A stretch of DNA of 64,000 nucleotides from Crocinitomicaceae bacterium. GTDB taxonomy: Bacteria > Bacteroidota > Bacteroidia > Flavobacteriales_D > Crocinitomicaceae. Location: positions 62,001 to 126,000 of the forward strand of contig JAGOBK010000002.1 in the NCBI GenBank assembly GCA_017983465.1, written 5' to 3'. This document shows positions 1-9,376 of this stretch, piece after piece. Within the stretch, counting starts at the first letter, position 1; the number at the start of each line of letters is the position of its first letter. The position numbers were made by a program, and so were the translations under genes. The notes under the pieces are model-generated. The model saw only the letters and a list, made by a program, of their open reading frames with translations, was not told the origin of the DNA and ran no database searches.

Positions 1-920
1 GTGTTGGTGCCGCCATTACTGCGGACAGATATAGTTACATTCCGTATATTGGAATCAGTATGATGCTATTGATGCTCCTCGAGAATTGGAAAGTTTTTCA
101 AAATTTCAAGAACTGGATAATTGGTGGGATGATGCTTTTTTCCATTGTTCTCATGTTTGCCTCGTTTGAACGAACCAAAGTATGGACCAATTCCGGTACG
201 CTTTGGACCGATGTCATTGACAAATATCCGTTCGTTTTAAATGAAACGAGTGAGGCTATTGAAGTGAGACAAACTGGAGCAGAAGTTGCTTATAAAAACA
301 GAGGTAATTTCTACCGAGAAAACGGAGATTCAAGTGCTGCTATGAACGACTATTTAGTACTTGTCAAAGCGCGTGTAAAAGATCCATTAATCTACTCCAA
401 TGTTGGAAATATGTATGCCCTGATGAATAAGTATGATTCCTCTCTCCAAATGTATACAATGGCACTTGAGCGAAATCCCAACACATTTGACGTTCATTTA
501 AATCGCGGTATTACTTACATTAAAATGTTGGATTATACGAATGCCTTAAAGGACTTCAATCAGGCACTAAAACTTCGTCCAAACGACGTAAGTACTTTAG
601 TGAATCTTTGTGCTGCCTACCTTAATAACAAGAATTATCTAGCGTGTATCAAAACAAGTTTAACACTTTTGAAAGTCGCACCTCAACGATGGGAAGGACA
701 TTTCTATCAAGGTACGGCATTTGTAAATCAAGGAAAATTCAAACAAGGAGCGGAAGCATTAGAAAAGGCGATTGCAATGAATCAAAACGACCCATATATC
801 TGGTTCAATGCCGGCATTGCCCAACAACAGATAGGAAATAAAGAAAAAGCGAAAAACTATATTCTGAAAGCCAAATCTTTGAATTACCCCGTGACAGATG
901 CGCTGTTGAATTCGCTCTAA
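1..920 (+). CDS. Membrane protein with C-terminal TPR repeats, GT-C/TMTC-like (5' end outside window)
   Basis: The gene enters from the left edge. The reading frame is open from base 3, and the residues before the first ATG at 60 (VGAAITADRYSYIPYIGIS) look like the ADRYxYxPYIG segment found in membrane proteins that join a GT-C-like (TMTC/O-mannosyltransferase type) domain to TPRs, so the ATG at 60 is internal. A membrane helix follows (about bases 110-180), then a VWTNSGTLWTDVI segment also typical of this group, then about five TPR units to the end (NPNTFDVHLNRGITYIKM and similar). It is probably an inner-membrane protein with periplasmic TPRs; the donor or acceptor cannot be told because the catalytic half is missing. 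Its stop overlaps the stop of the convergent neighbour by 3 bases. Confidence 0.75.
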   Translation, partial: VGAAITADRYSYIPYIGISMMLLMLLENWKVFQNFKNWIIGGMMLFSIVLMFASFERTKVWTNSGTLWTDVIDKYPFVLNETSEAIEVRQTGAEVAYKNRGNFYRENGDSSAAMNDYLVLVKARVKDPLIYSNVGNMYALMNKYDSSLQMYTMALERNPNTFDVHLNRGITYIKMLDYTNALKDFNQALKLRPNDVSTLVNLCAAYLNNKNYLACIKTSLTLLKVAPQRWEGHFYQGTAFVNQGKFKQGAEALEKAIAMNQNDPYIWFNAGIAQQQIGNKEKAKNYILKAKSLNYPVTDALLNSL

Positions 921-3304
921 CGAATGACATTGACGTGTCCGGTTACTTCTTCGAAGATACCCTTGCCTATTTCATAGACAAAATACCACGAGTAGGTGCC
1001 AATTTGAACAGGAACACCCTGGTATTTTCCGTCCCATTTAAAATTTAAATCCGTCGATTCGAAAATTAATTCACCCCAACGGTCATAAAGGTAAAAATGT
1101 CCACTCATGAGTCCAATGAAATTTCCAAAATAAAATTCATTGCAACCATCCTCATCAGGTGTGAAAGAATTCGGGAAATAAATATAACGTTCAGGTAAGA
1201 CTTGAATCCACTTACTCACGCTATCAACACAACCTTTCTCGTCAGTAGCAGTTAAAGTAACCAAATATGCTCCAGGTGCAGTGTAAATATGTGTCGGATT
1301 TACCAAAAAGGAAGAGGTAGACCCATCACCAAAATCCCAAACATAAGCCCAGGCATTTTGGGATTGATTTAGAAATGATGTAGATAAACCTTGAGTAGGA
1401 TAATGTGTCATCACCCAAAAATCAGCGGAAGGCTTCACCACTTGAACAAGAGCAACTCCAGTGACAAAAAAGGATTGACATTCATCCGAAACTTGAACAA
1501 AATAAGAAGTTGTAACAGGCGGATTTACCCAAATACTTGGTGTTGTTTCATTGGTTTGGGTCCATAAATAATAATAGTTACCGAATCCTCCAGTTGCTGT
1601 CACTTGTAAAAATGCACTGTCACCCGGACAAATTTGAATTGGTCCATTTAATTGCAGCGTTAAGGGTGGACTAGTAATCGTATAAAGAATGGAATCTGTT
1701 GCAGCATTTCCACAATTGTCACTTACTTGAACAATGTAATTCGACGTGGTGGATGGCGAAACAGAAATCGAATCGCTCGTGCCAATTAAGGAGTTGTTGA
1801 CGGTCCAAAGGTAATTGTAGGCACCCGTTCCACCGCTTGCCACGACACCAAAATCTTCCGGTAAATACGGACATATTTCAGTGATGTCACCGCTAACAGT
1901 TAAAGTGATTGGTTGGTATTGCGGGACATTCACCACAATTGTTGCGGTAGTCGCCGGACTCGCACAAGCATCCGTCACCTGCACTGAAATTGTTTGTGTA
2001 GATGTTGGTGTGAAATTGATCGAACTCGTTGTTGCTCCTGTGTTCCATGCATATTGATAGGGTGTCACTCCTCCAGAAACGTTGGTCGTTAGGTTAATTG
2101 GATCACCGGGACAAGCAATTGTTGCGCCGTTGATAGAAACGCTTAGAGGCGTCACATCCTGAATGTAAAGAGTGACCACTAAGGGAGTGATGTTTCCACA
2201 CGGATCACTAATGGGAAAGGTTAGCACCACGGTTTCAAGTCCCTCAGTTAGGTTATCAAACAATGCTTGAATGTCAATGTAATTGTAGACTGCACCTGGT
2301 GCAAATGAAACACTTAAAGGAATACCCGTATAATCTTGTCCATTGGTTGCCGTACCGCTTACCTGAACAGGTATGGTCAATGACGTATTTAAATTATTTT
2401 GACGTGTTAACGTCACATGGGCAGAAACACAACCTTCAGCCATCCAATCTGGATTGGAATACACTTGTTGAGATAAGGTATAATCTATCTCAATCGGAGT
2501 TTTCGTAGATAAACTATTTGCCTCTAGGAACATTCCTGAATCCCATTGTCCGTCACCGGCATCTGCAATGGCAATAATGAGGTGATAGGTTTGACCACAT
2601 TGAACTTTCGATACCGCTTCAAGAACCTTTGTAAATCCATCGTATTGAATATACTGAGTGCTATTATTGTAAGGAGGAGAATTCCCATCTCCATTAAAAG
2701 TAAAAAATTGTTGATTGGTTTGGGCGTTTACGTTGTTGATGGATACAATTCCACCGCCATTAGGCAAACGCGCGATGTTTTGCATACCGATAATTCCAGG
2801 TCCAGAAATAAAAAATCCGAAAACATCATTGTATCCCGAGTTATTTGGAGGGGCGAATTCTGGGTATTCATCTGAACCGAAAACATATTTAAAACGGACA
2901 GTGTCCGCATAGGGAATGAAATCAAATTCAAGGGTCGCTGCATTAAATGTTTGTGTACCACCGAGAACTTGATTCGTAAGTAAGGGAGAACCGGGAGCGT
3001 TGTTGTCCATTCCGGCATTCGATTGATTATTTGGTCCCTGTGGGCCACTAGATGTTGCTTGAACCGTTCCTGTTGTCATCACAATGCCTTGCGTAATGCC
3101 GAGTGTGGTATTGTTAGCTGTAAACTGACCAATTGCACCAGGACTTCCATTGTACATGACATTTGAAACCGTGACACCACTGCCGAGGAGTACATTTTGT
3201 ACTAGTCCTTGAGGAGACAATGTGGAACTCGTAATCAATTGACTCCATGTCGTTGTATGCATCGCAAGTGCGACCAAAACCATCAAAAAACTACTTCTCA
3301 TCAT
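917..3304 (-). CDS. T9SS type B cargo: choice-of-anchor L domain, Ig-like/PKD repeats, gliding-motility C-terminal domain
   Basis: Predicted secreted surface protein of about 795 residues. After a signal peptide (MMRSSFLMVLVALAMHTTTWSQ) comes a choice-of-anchor L domain (about residues 30-265; FGSDEYPEF, DVFGFFISGPG), a Calx-beta-like stretch, several SprB/PKD-like repeats, and a PKD domain near the end (VWDFGDGSTSS, LVTLTATDEKG). The last 85 residues are a type B sorting domain: FPNSFTPDEDG, LYDRWGELIF, WDGKYQG, GHVNVIR. The frame is open up to a TTG at 3313, but the ATG at 3304 (or 3301) gives a clean signal peptide and is preferred. No PorP/SprF gene lies next to it, unlike the cargo at 15071-18139. 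Its ligand or surface role is unknown. Confidence 0.88.
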   Translation of the reverse strand: MMRSSFLMVLVALAMHTTTWSQLITSSTLSPQGLVQNVLLGSGVTVSNVMYNGSPGAIGQFTANNTTLGITQGIVMTTGTVQATSSGPQGPNNQSNAGMDNNAPGSPLLTNQVLGGTQTFNAATLEFDFIPYADTVRFKYVFGSDEYPEFAPPNNSGYNDVFGFFISGPGIIGMQNIARLPNGGGIVSINNVNAQTNQQFFTFNGDGNSPPYNNSTQYIQYDGFTKVLEAVSKVQCGQTYHLIIAIADAGDGQWDSGMFLEANSLSTKTPIEIDYTLSQQVYSNPDWMAEGCVSAHVTLTRQNNLNTSLTIPVQVSGTATNGQDYTGIPLSVSFAPGAVYNYIDIQALFDNLTEGLETVVLTFPISDPCGNITPLVVTLYIQDVTPLSVSINGATIACPGDPINLTTNVSGGVTPYQYAWNTGATTSSINFTPTSTQTISVQVTDACASPATTATIVVNVPQYQPITLTVSGDITEICPYLPEDFGVVASGGTGAYNYLWTVNNSLIGTSDSISVSPSTTSNYIVQVSDNCGNAATDSILYTITSPPLTLQLNGPIQICPGDSAFLQVTATGGFGNYYYLWTQTNETTPSIWVNPPVTTSYFVQVSDECQSFFVTGVALVQVVKPSADFWVMTHYPTQGLSTSFLNQSQNAWAYVWDFGDGSTSSFLVNPTHIYTAPGAYLVTLTATDEKGCVDSVSKWIQVLPERYIYFPNSFTPDEDGCNEFYFGNFIGLMSGHFYLYDRWGELIFESTDLNFKWDGKYQGVPVQIGTYSWYFVYEIGKGIFEEVTGHVNVIR

Positions 3305-3365
3305 TGTTGCCAAAGGTTAAACGACTAAATGAAGAAATCGTTGTGAAAAAACGGTATTATTTTTC

Positions 3366-3393
3366 AAAAAAAAAGGATGCCGAAGCATCCTTT
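3366..3393 (-). terminator. Intrinsic terminator of the YceI operon
   Basis: A 9-bp stem (3372-3380 with 3385-3393) reads on the minus strand as AAAGGATGC-TTCG-GCATCCTTT and runs into nine T residues. The loop is the very stable C(UUCG)G tetraloop. It lies just downstream of the minus-strand gene ending at 3412. Confidence 0.88.
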
Positions 3394-3411
3394 TCAAAAT
3401 CATAGATTTCA

Positions 3412-3804
3412 TTACTTCGTTTCAAACAACGATTTTAGCGAATACCATGCCAAAAACGGGAAGAAATGCATCGGCATTGCATAGCAATAAAAGATGTATT
3501 GATGAGCTTCCGTTGTTTCCCCTTTGAAGACGAAACCAAGTACTCCAATCAAACTTGCTGTAGTAAGTCCAGCGAATAATACTGCGAAAATAAGTTCGCC
3601 GAATTTAGGAATGAACTTAGTGAATAACCAGTGTCCGATTGTTGCTAAAGTTGTTCCGATGATACATGAAACAAAAATAGCCATGGTCGGAACATCTTTG
3701 GAATAATCCTCCACCAATTGGGTTTGAATCATATCACCATAAAGGTAAGATACTACTCCAGCCAGTAAACCTGAACTAAGAGCAAAGATGATTTTTTTTA
3801 TCAT
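3412..3804 (-). CDS. Small polytopic membrane protein of unknown function
   Basis: 130 residues with four predicted membrane helices (about residues 5-23, 41-62, 70-92 and 105-123); I do not recognise a named family. It starts at an ATG 6 bases after the stop of the upstream yceI gene and is followed by a strong terminator, so it is the last gene of a yceI-yceI-membrane protein operon. YceI proteins bind isoprenoid-type lipids in the periplasm, so a linked membrane partner is plausible, but that is only an inference from position. Confidence 0.72.
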   Translation of the reverse strand: MIKKIIFALSSGLLAGVVSYLYGDMIQTQLVEDYSKDVPTMAIFVSCIIGTTLATIGHWLFTKFIPKFGELIFAVLFAGLTTASLIGVLGFVFKGETTEAHQYIFYCYAMPMHFFPFLAWYSLKSLFETK

Positions 3805-3810
3805 AGCTTA

Positions 3811-4329
3811 TTATTTTTTCTGTACTGGTAAAGTTGCAGTTATTTTTAGGAGATCCGCAACATCATTTCCTTTTTTTCCAACGTTGTATTCTGATCTGCT
3901 CACGTTAAATTTAGCGATGAACGTTCCTTTGTTTCCTTTTTTAGAAAATGTAAAGGGAATCGTCACCTCTTTTTTCACTCCATGCATTTCCAATTTCCCA
4001 ATGGCTTTGAATCCAGCTTCTGTCTTTTCAATCTTAGTTGATTCAAATTCAATATAGGGATACTTTTCCGCGTGGAACCATTCGTCTCCACGTGCATGTT
4101 TGTTTTGCAAACCGTTTCCAGTATTAATGGATTCTACCTTCAACTTGAAGTTCAACTTCGCCGTCTTTAAATTTGCCGGATCAAAGACAATTGTACCGCT
4201 GATATCATCAAACGTACCACTCACATCTTTGTTGGAAAATGCAACATTGTGCGACTCTAGTATTTTCCATCCCTGGCTGTAAGAAGTTAGGGAAATGAGT
4301 AGAACCAACAAGAAACTAAACGTTTTCAT
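3811..4329 (-). CDS. YceI family periplasmic lipid-binding-like protein
   Basis: 172 residues: a signal peptide (MKTFSFLLVLLISLTSYSQG), then one YceI lipocalin-like barrel. Typical features include SGTIVFDPANLKTAKLNFKL, HARGDEWFHAEKYPYIEF, a GKLEMHGVKKEV segment and a KISRSEYNVGKK-like ending (NVSRSEYNVGKKG). Family members are exported barrels that bind long polyprenoid or amphiphilic molecules. It sits 20 bases downstream of a second yceI gene that is clearly divergent in sequence, so the pair is an old duplication with possibly different ligands. Confidence 0.9.
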   Translation of the reverse strand: MKTFSFLLVLLISLTSYSQGWKILESHNVAFSNKDVSGTFDDISGTIVFDPANLKTAKLNFKLKVESINTGNGLQNKHARGDEWFHAEKYPYIEFESTKIEKTEAGFKAIGKLEMHGVKKEVTIPFTFSKKGNKGTFIAKFNVSRSEYNVGKKGNDVADLLKITATLPVQKK

Positions 4330-4349
4330 CTGTGGAAGGAAATTAAAAA

Positions 4350-4919
4350 TTAGTTTTTAGAAACTTCTAAATCCGCGATTAAGTTTACTTCGTCTGATAA
4401 ACCAGGTCCAGCTTGACCTACTCCGAAATCTGAACGTTTCACAACACCTGTAATTTGTAAACCAGCAACATCATTACCAGCTCTGTTTTTTGCTGATCCT
4501 GTATGCGTACCTACAAGCGTAACCGCTTTTGTTACACCGTGCATGGTAAAATCACCAACGATTGTATAGTTATTTCCTTTTGCTTTTTTCACAGATGTAC
4601 TTTTGAATGTAAGCGTTGGGAATTTTTCTACATCAAAGAAATCTGCTGTTTTCAGGTGATTATCACGCATTTCTAATCCTGTATTCACAGAGTTTGATTG
4701 TGCTGTCATTTCAATTGACGCTCCAACGAAATCTTCATTTGGTGTACTGATTTTCACGTCAAAGTTAGAAAACTGACCACTAATATTTGTGATTCCCATG
4801 TGAGTGATGGTAAATCCTAAGCGAGAATGTGCACCGTCTAATGACCAATTAGCTACTTCTAATGCTGTAAACGAAAACAATGCAAATGCTGCAAATAACG
4901 ATAAAACTACTTTTTTCAT
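4350..4919 (-). CDS. YceI family periplasmic lipid-binding-like protein
   Basis: 189 residues with a signal peptide (MKKVVLSLFAAFALFSFTA) and a complete YceI domain: WSLDGAHSRLGFTITHMGI at the start of the barrel, then DNHLKTADFFDVEKFPTLTF, DFTMHGVTKAV and the terminal RSDFGVGQAGPGLSDEVNL. This is closer to the canonical family than the next gene. It is the first gene of the three-gene operon. The 98-base spacer to mfd has no promoter I would defend; the best -7-like match is GAACTTTG on the minus strand near 4955-4962. Confidence 0.92.
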   Translation of the reverse strand: MKKVVLSLFAAFALFSFTALEVANWSLDGAHSRLGFTITHMGITNISGQFSNFDVKISTPNEDFVGASIEMTAQSNSVNTGLEMRDNHLKTADFFDVEKFPTLTFKSTSVKKAKGNNYTIVGDFTMHGVTKAVTLVGTHTGSAKNRAGNDVAGLQITGVVKRSDFGVGQAGPGLSDEVNLIADLEVSKN

Positions 4920-5017
4920 ATTTTAAATTTTTTGTAAAACAATTAACTGAGGACAAAGTTCACCTATTCTCATGAACTTTCTCTTGACGTAGGTTAACAG
5001 ATTGATAATTGTTGATA

Positions 5018-8000
5018 TTAATCTTGAGGAAGTTGCAAAGCACTTAATTTCTCAAAGGCATCCTTGATGTGGCGTATCGGCTCTATTACCAAGCGCAGTT
5101 TGTCATTTTGTTGGACAAGCCTATATCCGCTCTGATGTTTCATGATGGCATTGAGCGTGTACGTAAATGCTTCCGTTTCAAAGAAGGTGGATTGGGGATT
5201 AGCGATGAAGTATCCAACTAATTTTTCGGATTTAATTACTAATCTTTCCAAACCTAATTCTTCTGCCAACCAACGTAATTCAAAAGAAAACAATAGTTCT
5301 TTTACTGCTTTCGGCAGTGGTCCAAATCGATCGACGAGTTCTTTTGAGAACTGCTCTAATTCCATTTTATTTTTCAAACTGTCAAGCGCTTGATAAAGAC
5401 TTAAACGTTCGGCAACATTGTTGACATAGTCATCTGGAATTCGGACTTCCATGTCTGTTTCGAAAATACAGTCTTGAACATAGGATGTCATGAATTGATC
5501 CGTATTGCGGTCATCAAATAATTCTTTGAATTCACTTTCCTTTAATTCCTTCATGGCTTCATTGAGGATTTTTTGATACATCTCGAAACCAATTTCAGAG
5601 ATAAATCCACTTTGTTCTCCACCCAGCATATTTCCGGCACCACGAATGTCTAAATCCTTCATGGCAATATTGAACCCTGATCCTAAATCAGAGAATTGCA
5701 CCAAGGCCTCTAAGCGTTTTCTAGCTTCGCTTGTGAGCACACTATATTTAGGAGCAATCAAGTAACAGAATCCCTTTTTATTGGATCTACCTACCCTGCC
5801 ACGCAATTGGTGTAGATCGCTTAATCCAAATTTATTCGCATCATTGATGATAATAGTGTTGGCATTCGAAATATCAATCCCTGATTCAATGATCGTAGTG
5901 GCAAGAAGGACATCATATTTTCCTTCGATGAAATCCATCATGATTTTTTCAAGTTGCTTTCCGTCCATTTGTCCGTGACCAATTCCGACACGTACACCTG
6001 GACACAATCTTGTAATCATGCCGGCAATTTCACGTATATTCGACAAACGATTATTGACAAAAAATACTTGTCCGCCACGTGACACCTCATAAGCAATCGC
6101 ATCTCGGATTGTTTCCTCTTGAAAGGTCACAATCTCGGTCAGTACGGGTTGTCGGTTCGGTGGTGGAGTATTGATGATACTCAAATCTCGTGCGCCCATA
6201 AGTGAAAACTGCAAGGTTCTCGGGATAGGTGTTGCAGTTAACGTTAAGGTGTCAACGGTTGCACGAATGGTTTTTAATTTATCTTTAACGGAAACGCCAA
6301 ACTTCTGTTCTTCATCGATGATCATGAGTCCCAAATCTTTGAATTTCACACGGTCGGCAACAACTGCATGTGTTCCGATGAGGATATCGATTTTTCCTTC
6401 GGCCAGTTTCTTCAATGTCTCCGTCACATCTTTTGCTGATTTGAAGCGATTGATGTAATCTACGGTACATGGAAACGCTGAAAGTCGCTCTTTGAAGCTG
6501 CGGTAATGTTGCATCGACAAGATGGTCGTAGGAACTAATACAGCAACTTGTTTTGAATCAGTAACGGCTTTGAAAGCTGCTCGGATGGCTACTTCTGTTT
6601 TTCCGAAACCAACATCTCCACATATTAAACGGTCCATTGGAGTTGATGCCTCCATGTCTCTCTTAATGTCTTGCGTTGCTTTGTATTGATCTGGTGTGTC
6701 TTCGAACATGAAGGAAGCTTCGAGTTCATTCTGCATATAGCTATCCGGAGCAAAAGCAAATCCGGGCTGACTTCTTCTAGTAGCGTATAATTTTATCAAA
6801 TCAAAGGCAAGTTCCTTGATTTTCTTTTTCGTTTTGTTCTTTAAGGTTGCCCAAGCTTGCGTTCCAAGCTTATTCATTTTTGGAATGGAACCATCCTTAC
6901 CGGTAAACTTAGAAATTCGGTGTAAGGAGTGGATTCCAACATAAAGCACATCGCCGTCTTTGTAAATAAGACGAATTGCCTCTTGAGGTTTTCCGTTTAC
7001 ATCGATTGTTTCCAATCCGGAGAACTGTCCTACACCATGATCTATATGTGTGACATAATCTCCTTTTTGGAGGTTGTAAATTTCTTTTAAGGTCAGTGCT
7101 TGTTTCGCTTGTCTAAATCCTTCTTTGAGTCTAAATCGGTGATAACGCTCAAAGATTTGATGATCCGTGTAACAAACCAATTTTAACTCTGGAGAGATAA
7201 ATCCTTCGTGAAGCGCAAAATTGATAGCGGTAAAACTTACATCTGCACCGATATCTTCAAAAATCTGGTAAAGGCGTTCGATTTGCCTTGGTTGATTGGA
7301 AAAAATCAAGTTCTCAAAACGATTGGATTGTCGGGCAAGCAAATCTGTTTTGAGCAATTCGAAATTCTTATTAAAATTCGGCTGTGGAATGAAGTCGAAT
7401 TCGAAGGTGCTTGTCGTTTTATAATGGAAAACTGGTCCCCATTCAACTATTTTAATTCGGTCTAAGCTTTTTTGAAGTTCAATGGACGATAAGTACAAGG
7501 AACTCGGTAAAGTGTGACGAACAGTTTCATTTAAATTGCTGTATATCTCCACCGAACGATCGTACTCTTTCCTCAGAATACTTTCCATTCGTTCATATGA
7601 ACTCATCCAACAACTTAGGTTTTGTCCGAGAAAGGTAAAAATGTCTTCTTGTGATTCAATGCTTAATTGTCCCTGTATATTCGGGATTACATTAAAAAAT
7701 GCATGTGTATTGATCGACAATTGGGTCGCAGCATCAAAAGTTCGAATCGATTCCACTTCTTCACCGAAGAATTCAATTCGAAATGGGAAATCATTTGCAT
7801 ACGAAAACACATCAACGATACCACCACGAATCGAAAATTGTCCGGGTTCATACACAAAGTCTACACGTTCGAATTGATACTCCAATAACAATTCATTGAT
7901 GAAATCAATGCTATAATTTTTCCCAAGCTCTACTCTTAGCGTATTTTTAACTAGGTTTTTTTGTGTCGGAACCTTTTCAAACAAGGCTTCTGGATAGGTG

Positions 8001-8365
8001 ACAATCCAAGCGTTTGCTCCGCCAGAAATTCGTTCGAGTACTTCAGCACGAGTGACAACATTGGCATTATCCGTTTCTTCTAATTGATAAGGTACTCTGT
8101 AAGAAGCAGGGAAAAATAATACACGTTTATCGTCTGGATAAAGTCCTTCTAAGTCATTTAAAAAATAAGCAGCTTCCTCTTTGTCCTCAAGAATAAAAAG
8201 ATGATTTCCAGGAACTTGTTGCGCTACACAAATGGAAGTCAATGACTTAGCTGAGCCGACAAGTCCTTTCCATTGGACGCGCACGTTTCCCTGGCTTAAA
8301 AGTGAAGCCGTTTCGTCGATTTGCCGCAGTTTGGCAATGGATTTCAGGAGATGTGCTTGGTCCAT
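5018..8365 (-). CDS. mfd: Transcription-repair coupling factor Mfd
   Basis: Cytoplasmic ATP-dependent translocase that removes RNA polymerase stalled at DNA damage and recruits UvrA. About 1115 residues in the family order: UvrB-like N-terminal region, RNA polymerase-interacting CarD/TRCF domain (GDYVTHIDHGVGQFSGLE), RecG-like helicase with Walker A (GDVGFGKTE, about residues 580-588), DEEQ box, TATPIPRTL motif III, helicase C domain with QLRGRVGRS, and the C-terminal TRCF D7 domain. The frame is open to a GTG at 8404, but the ATG at 8365 (MDQAHLLKSIAKL) fits the family N-terminus better. It is divergent from exbB across a spacer that holds an inverted repeat. Confidence 0.96.
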   Translation of the reverse strand: MDQAHLLKSIAKLRQIDETASLLSQGNVRVQWKGLVGSAKSLTSICVAQQVPGNHLFILEDKEEAAYFLNDLEGLYPDDKRVLFFPASYRVPYQLEETDNANVVTRAEVLERISGGANAWIVTYPEALFEKVPTQKNLVKNTLRVELGKNYSIDFINELLLEYQFERVDFVYEPGQFSIRGGIVDVFSYANDFPFRIEFFGEEVESIRTFDAATQLSINTHAFFNVIPNIQGQLSIESQEDIFTFLGQNLSCWMSSYERMESILRKEYDRSVEIYSNLNETVRHTLPSSLYLSSIELQKSLDRIKIVEWGPVFHYKTTSTFEFDFIPQPNFNKNFELLKTDLLARQSNRFENLIFSNQPRQIERLYQIFEDIGADVSFTAINFALHEGFISPELKLVCYTDHQIFERYHRFRLKEGFRQAKQALTLKEIYNLQKGDYVTHIDHGVGQFSGLETIDVNGKPQEAIRLIYKDGDVLYVGIHSLHRISKFTGKDGSIPKMNKLGTQAWATLKNKTKKKIKELAFDLIKLYATRRSQPGFAFAPDSYMQNELEASFMFEDTPDQYKATQDIKRDMEASTPMDRLICGDVGFGKTEVAIRAAFKAVTDSKQVAVLVPTTILSMQHYRSFKERLSAFPCTVDYINRFKSAKDVTETLKKLAEGKIDILIGTHAVVADRVKFKDLGLMIIDEEQKFGVSVKDKLKTIRATVDTLTLTATPIPRTLQFSLMGARDLSIINTPPPNRQPVLTEIVTFQEETIRDAIAYEVSRGGQVFFVNNRLSNIREIAGMITRLCPGVRVGIGHGQMDGKQLEKIMMDFIEGKYDVLLATTIIESGIDISNANTIIINDANKFGLSDLHQLRGRVGRSNKKGFCYLIAPKYSVLTSEARKRLEALVQFSDLGSGFNIAMKDLDIRGAGNMLGGEQSGFISEIGFEMYQKILNEAMKELKESEFKELFDDRNTDQFMTSYVQDCIFETDMEVRIPDDYVNNVAERLSLYQALDSLKNKMELEQFSKELVDRFGPLPKAVKELLFSFELRWLAEELGLERLVIKSEKLVGYFIANPQSTFFETEAFTYTLNAIMKHQSGYRLVQQNDKLRLVIEPIRHIKDAFEKLSALQLPQD

Positions 8366-8487
8366 GAATAGCGCGAAATTAATCAATCTTATTTGATTGC
8401 TCACGCAGAAAGGCCAGGGATATTTTTGAAAGTATGCACGTTAAAAAATCGAAGTGAATGTTCCATCGGAAATATTAGAAAATCATG

Positions 8488-8521
8488 TACCCAAATGAAC
8501 GCAAGTGCGTTGTGGGTGTAT
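8488..8521. promoter_or_regulatory. Two-part inverted repeat in the mfd/exbB divergent spacer
   Basis: An inner perfect palindrome, AACGCA-AG-TGCGTT (8498-8511), is flanked by outer arms ACCCA (about 8489-8493) and TGGGT (8513-8517), giving 11 possible pairs with a small asymmetric bulge. There is no T-run, so it is not a terminator. An operator for the divergent pair or a leader RNA hairpin are both possible; no factor can be named. Confidence 0.4.
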
Positions 8522-8623
8522 ACGGTTAGTGAAATAACAATTTGATGTGAATATCTAATAAGTCCAGTTCATTTTAACCTGTATTCATTTTTTACTTTTA
8601 TCCGACGAAAACTAATAAACAAT

Positions 8624-9376
8624 ATGAAAAAACAATTGAAATATCTATTTGTGATCTCATCGTTGATCTCGACAGGATTTATGTACGCTCAGGATCAAGC
8701 AGCACCAGTTGCTACAACCGCAGCGGAAGAAACGGGTAAAATTGTAGAAGAAATATCTGCACTAGAGTTCTTAATGAAAGGTGGATTCTTCTTAATTCCT
8801 ATCGCCATTCTATTGTTTTACACTTCGTATGTAGCTGTCGAGCGTTATTTATACATTAAACGCATGACAAAGCACAACAAACACATGTTGTCTGAAATTA
8901 AAAACAACTTGCAAAACGCAAACATCCAAGGAGCGATGGATACCTTGTCACATGACCACACCGCTTTTGGAAACGTGGTTCGTGAAGGTGTTCAATCAAT
9001 GGGTAGACCGATTCCACAGATTGAGTCAAACATGGAAAAAGTGGCAAATATCGAGATTGGAAAAATGGAGAAAAACATTGGCCATTTGGGACTTATTGCT
9101 GGTATTGCACCGACATTAGGATTTATCGGTACCATTTCTGGAGTAATCAAAATTTTCTATAGCATCTCCGTTACTGAAAATGTTTCCATCGGAAATATCT
9201 CTGGGGGATTGTATGAAAAAATGATTTCTTCTGGATCCGGATTGGTAGTTGGTATTATTGCCTTCACGGCTTACCACTTATTAAATGGAATGATTGATAA
9301 CTATGCGTTAGCAATCCAACGAGTTAACTTAGAATTCATCAAATTGAATCGACCTAGCGATGGCAATAAAGCGTAA
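8624..9376 (+). CDS. exbB: MotA/TolQ/ExbB proton channel family protein
   Basis: 250 residues. An unusual-looking cleavable signal (MKKQLKYLFVISSLISTGFMYAQ) precedes the normal three-helix ExbB/TolQ core: helix 1 at about 55-75, then the cytoplasmic loop, then GLIAGIAPTLGFIGTISGVI and a third helix near 205-225. The protein forms the inner-membrane proton channel that, with ExbD, energises TonB-type transport across the outer membrane. First gene of exbB-exbD-tonB; its stop overlaps exbD by 17 bases. A TACTTTTA sequence at 8593-8600 is a near match to the -7 element. Confidence 0.93.
   Translation: MKKQLKYLFVISSLISTGFMYAQDQAAPVATTAAEETGKIVEEISALEFLMKGGFFLIPIAILLFYTSYVAVERYLYIKRMTKHNKHMLSEIKNNLQNANIQGAMDTLSHDHTAFGNVVREGVQSMGRPIPQIESNMEKVANIEIGKMEKNIGHLGLIAGIAPTLGFIGTISGVIKIFYSISVTENVSIGNISGGLYEKMISSGSGLVVGIIAFTAYHLLNGMIDNYALAIQRVNLEFIKLNRPSDGNKA

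Noticed and set aside
2546..2875. Open frame of about 109 codons opposite the type B cargo
   Set aside because: No start context, no recognisable protein features, and it is antisense to a confidently assigned gene.
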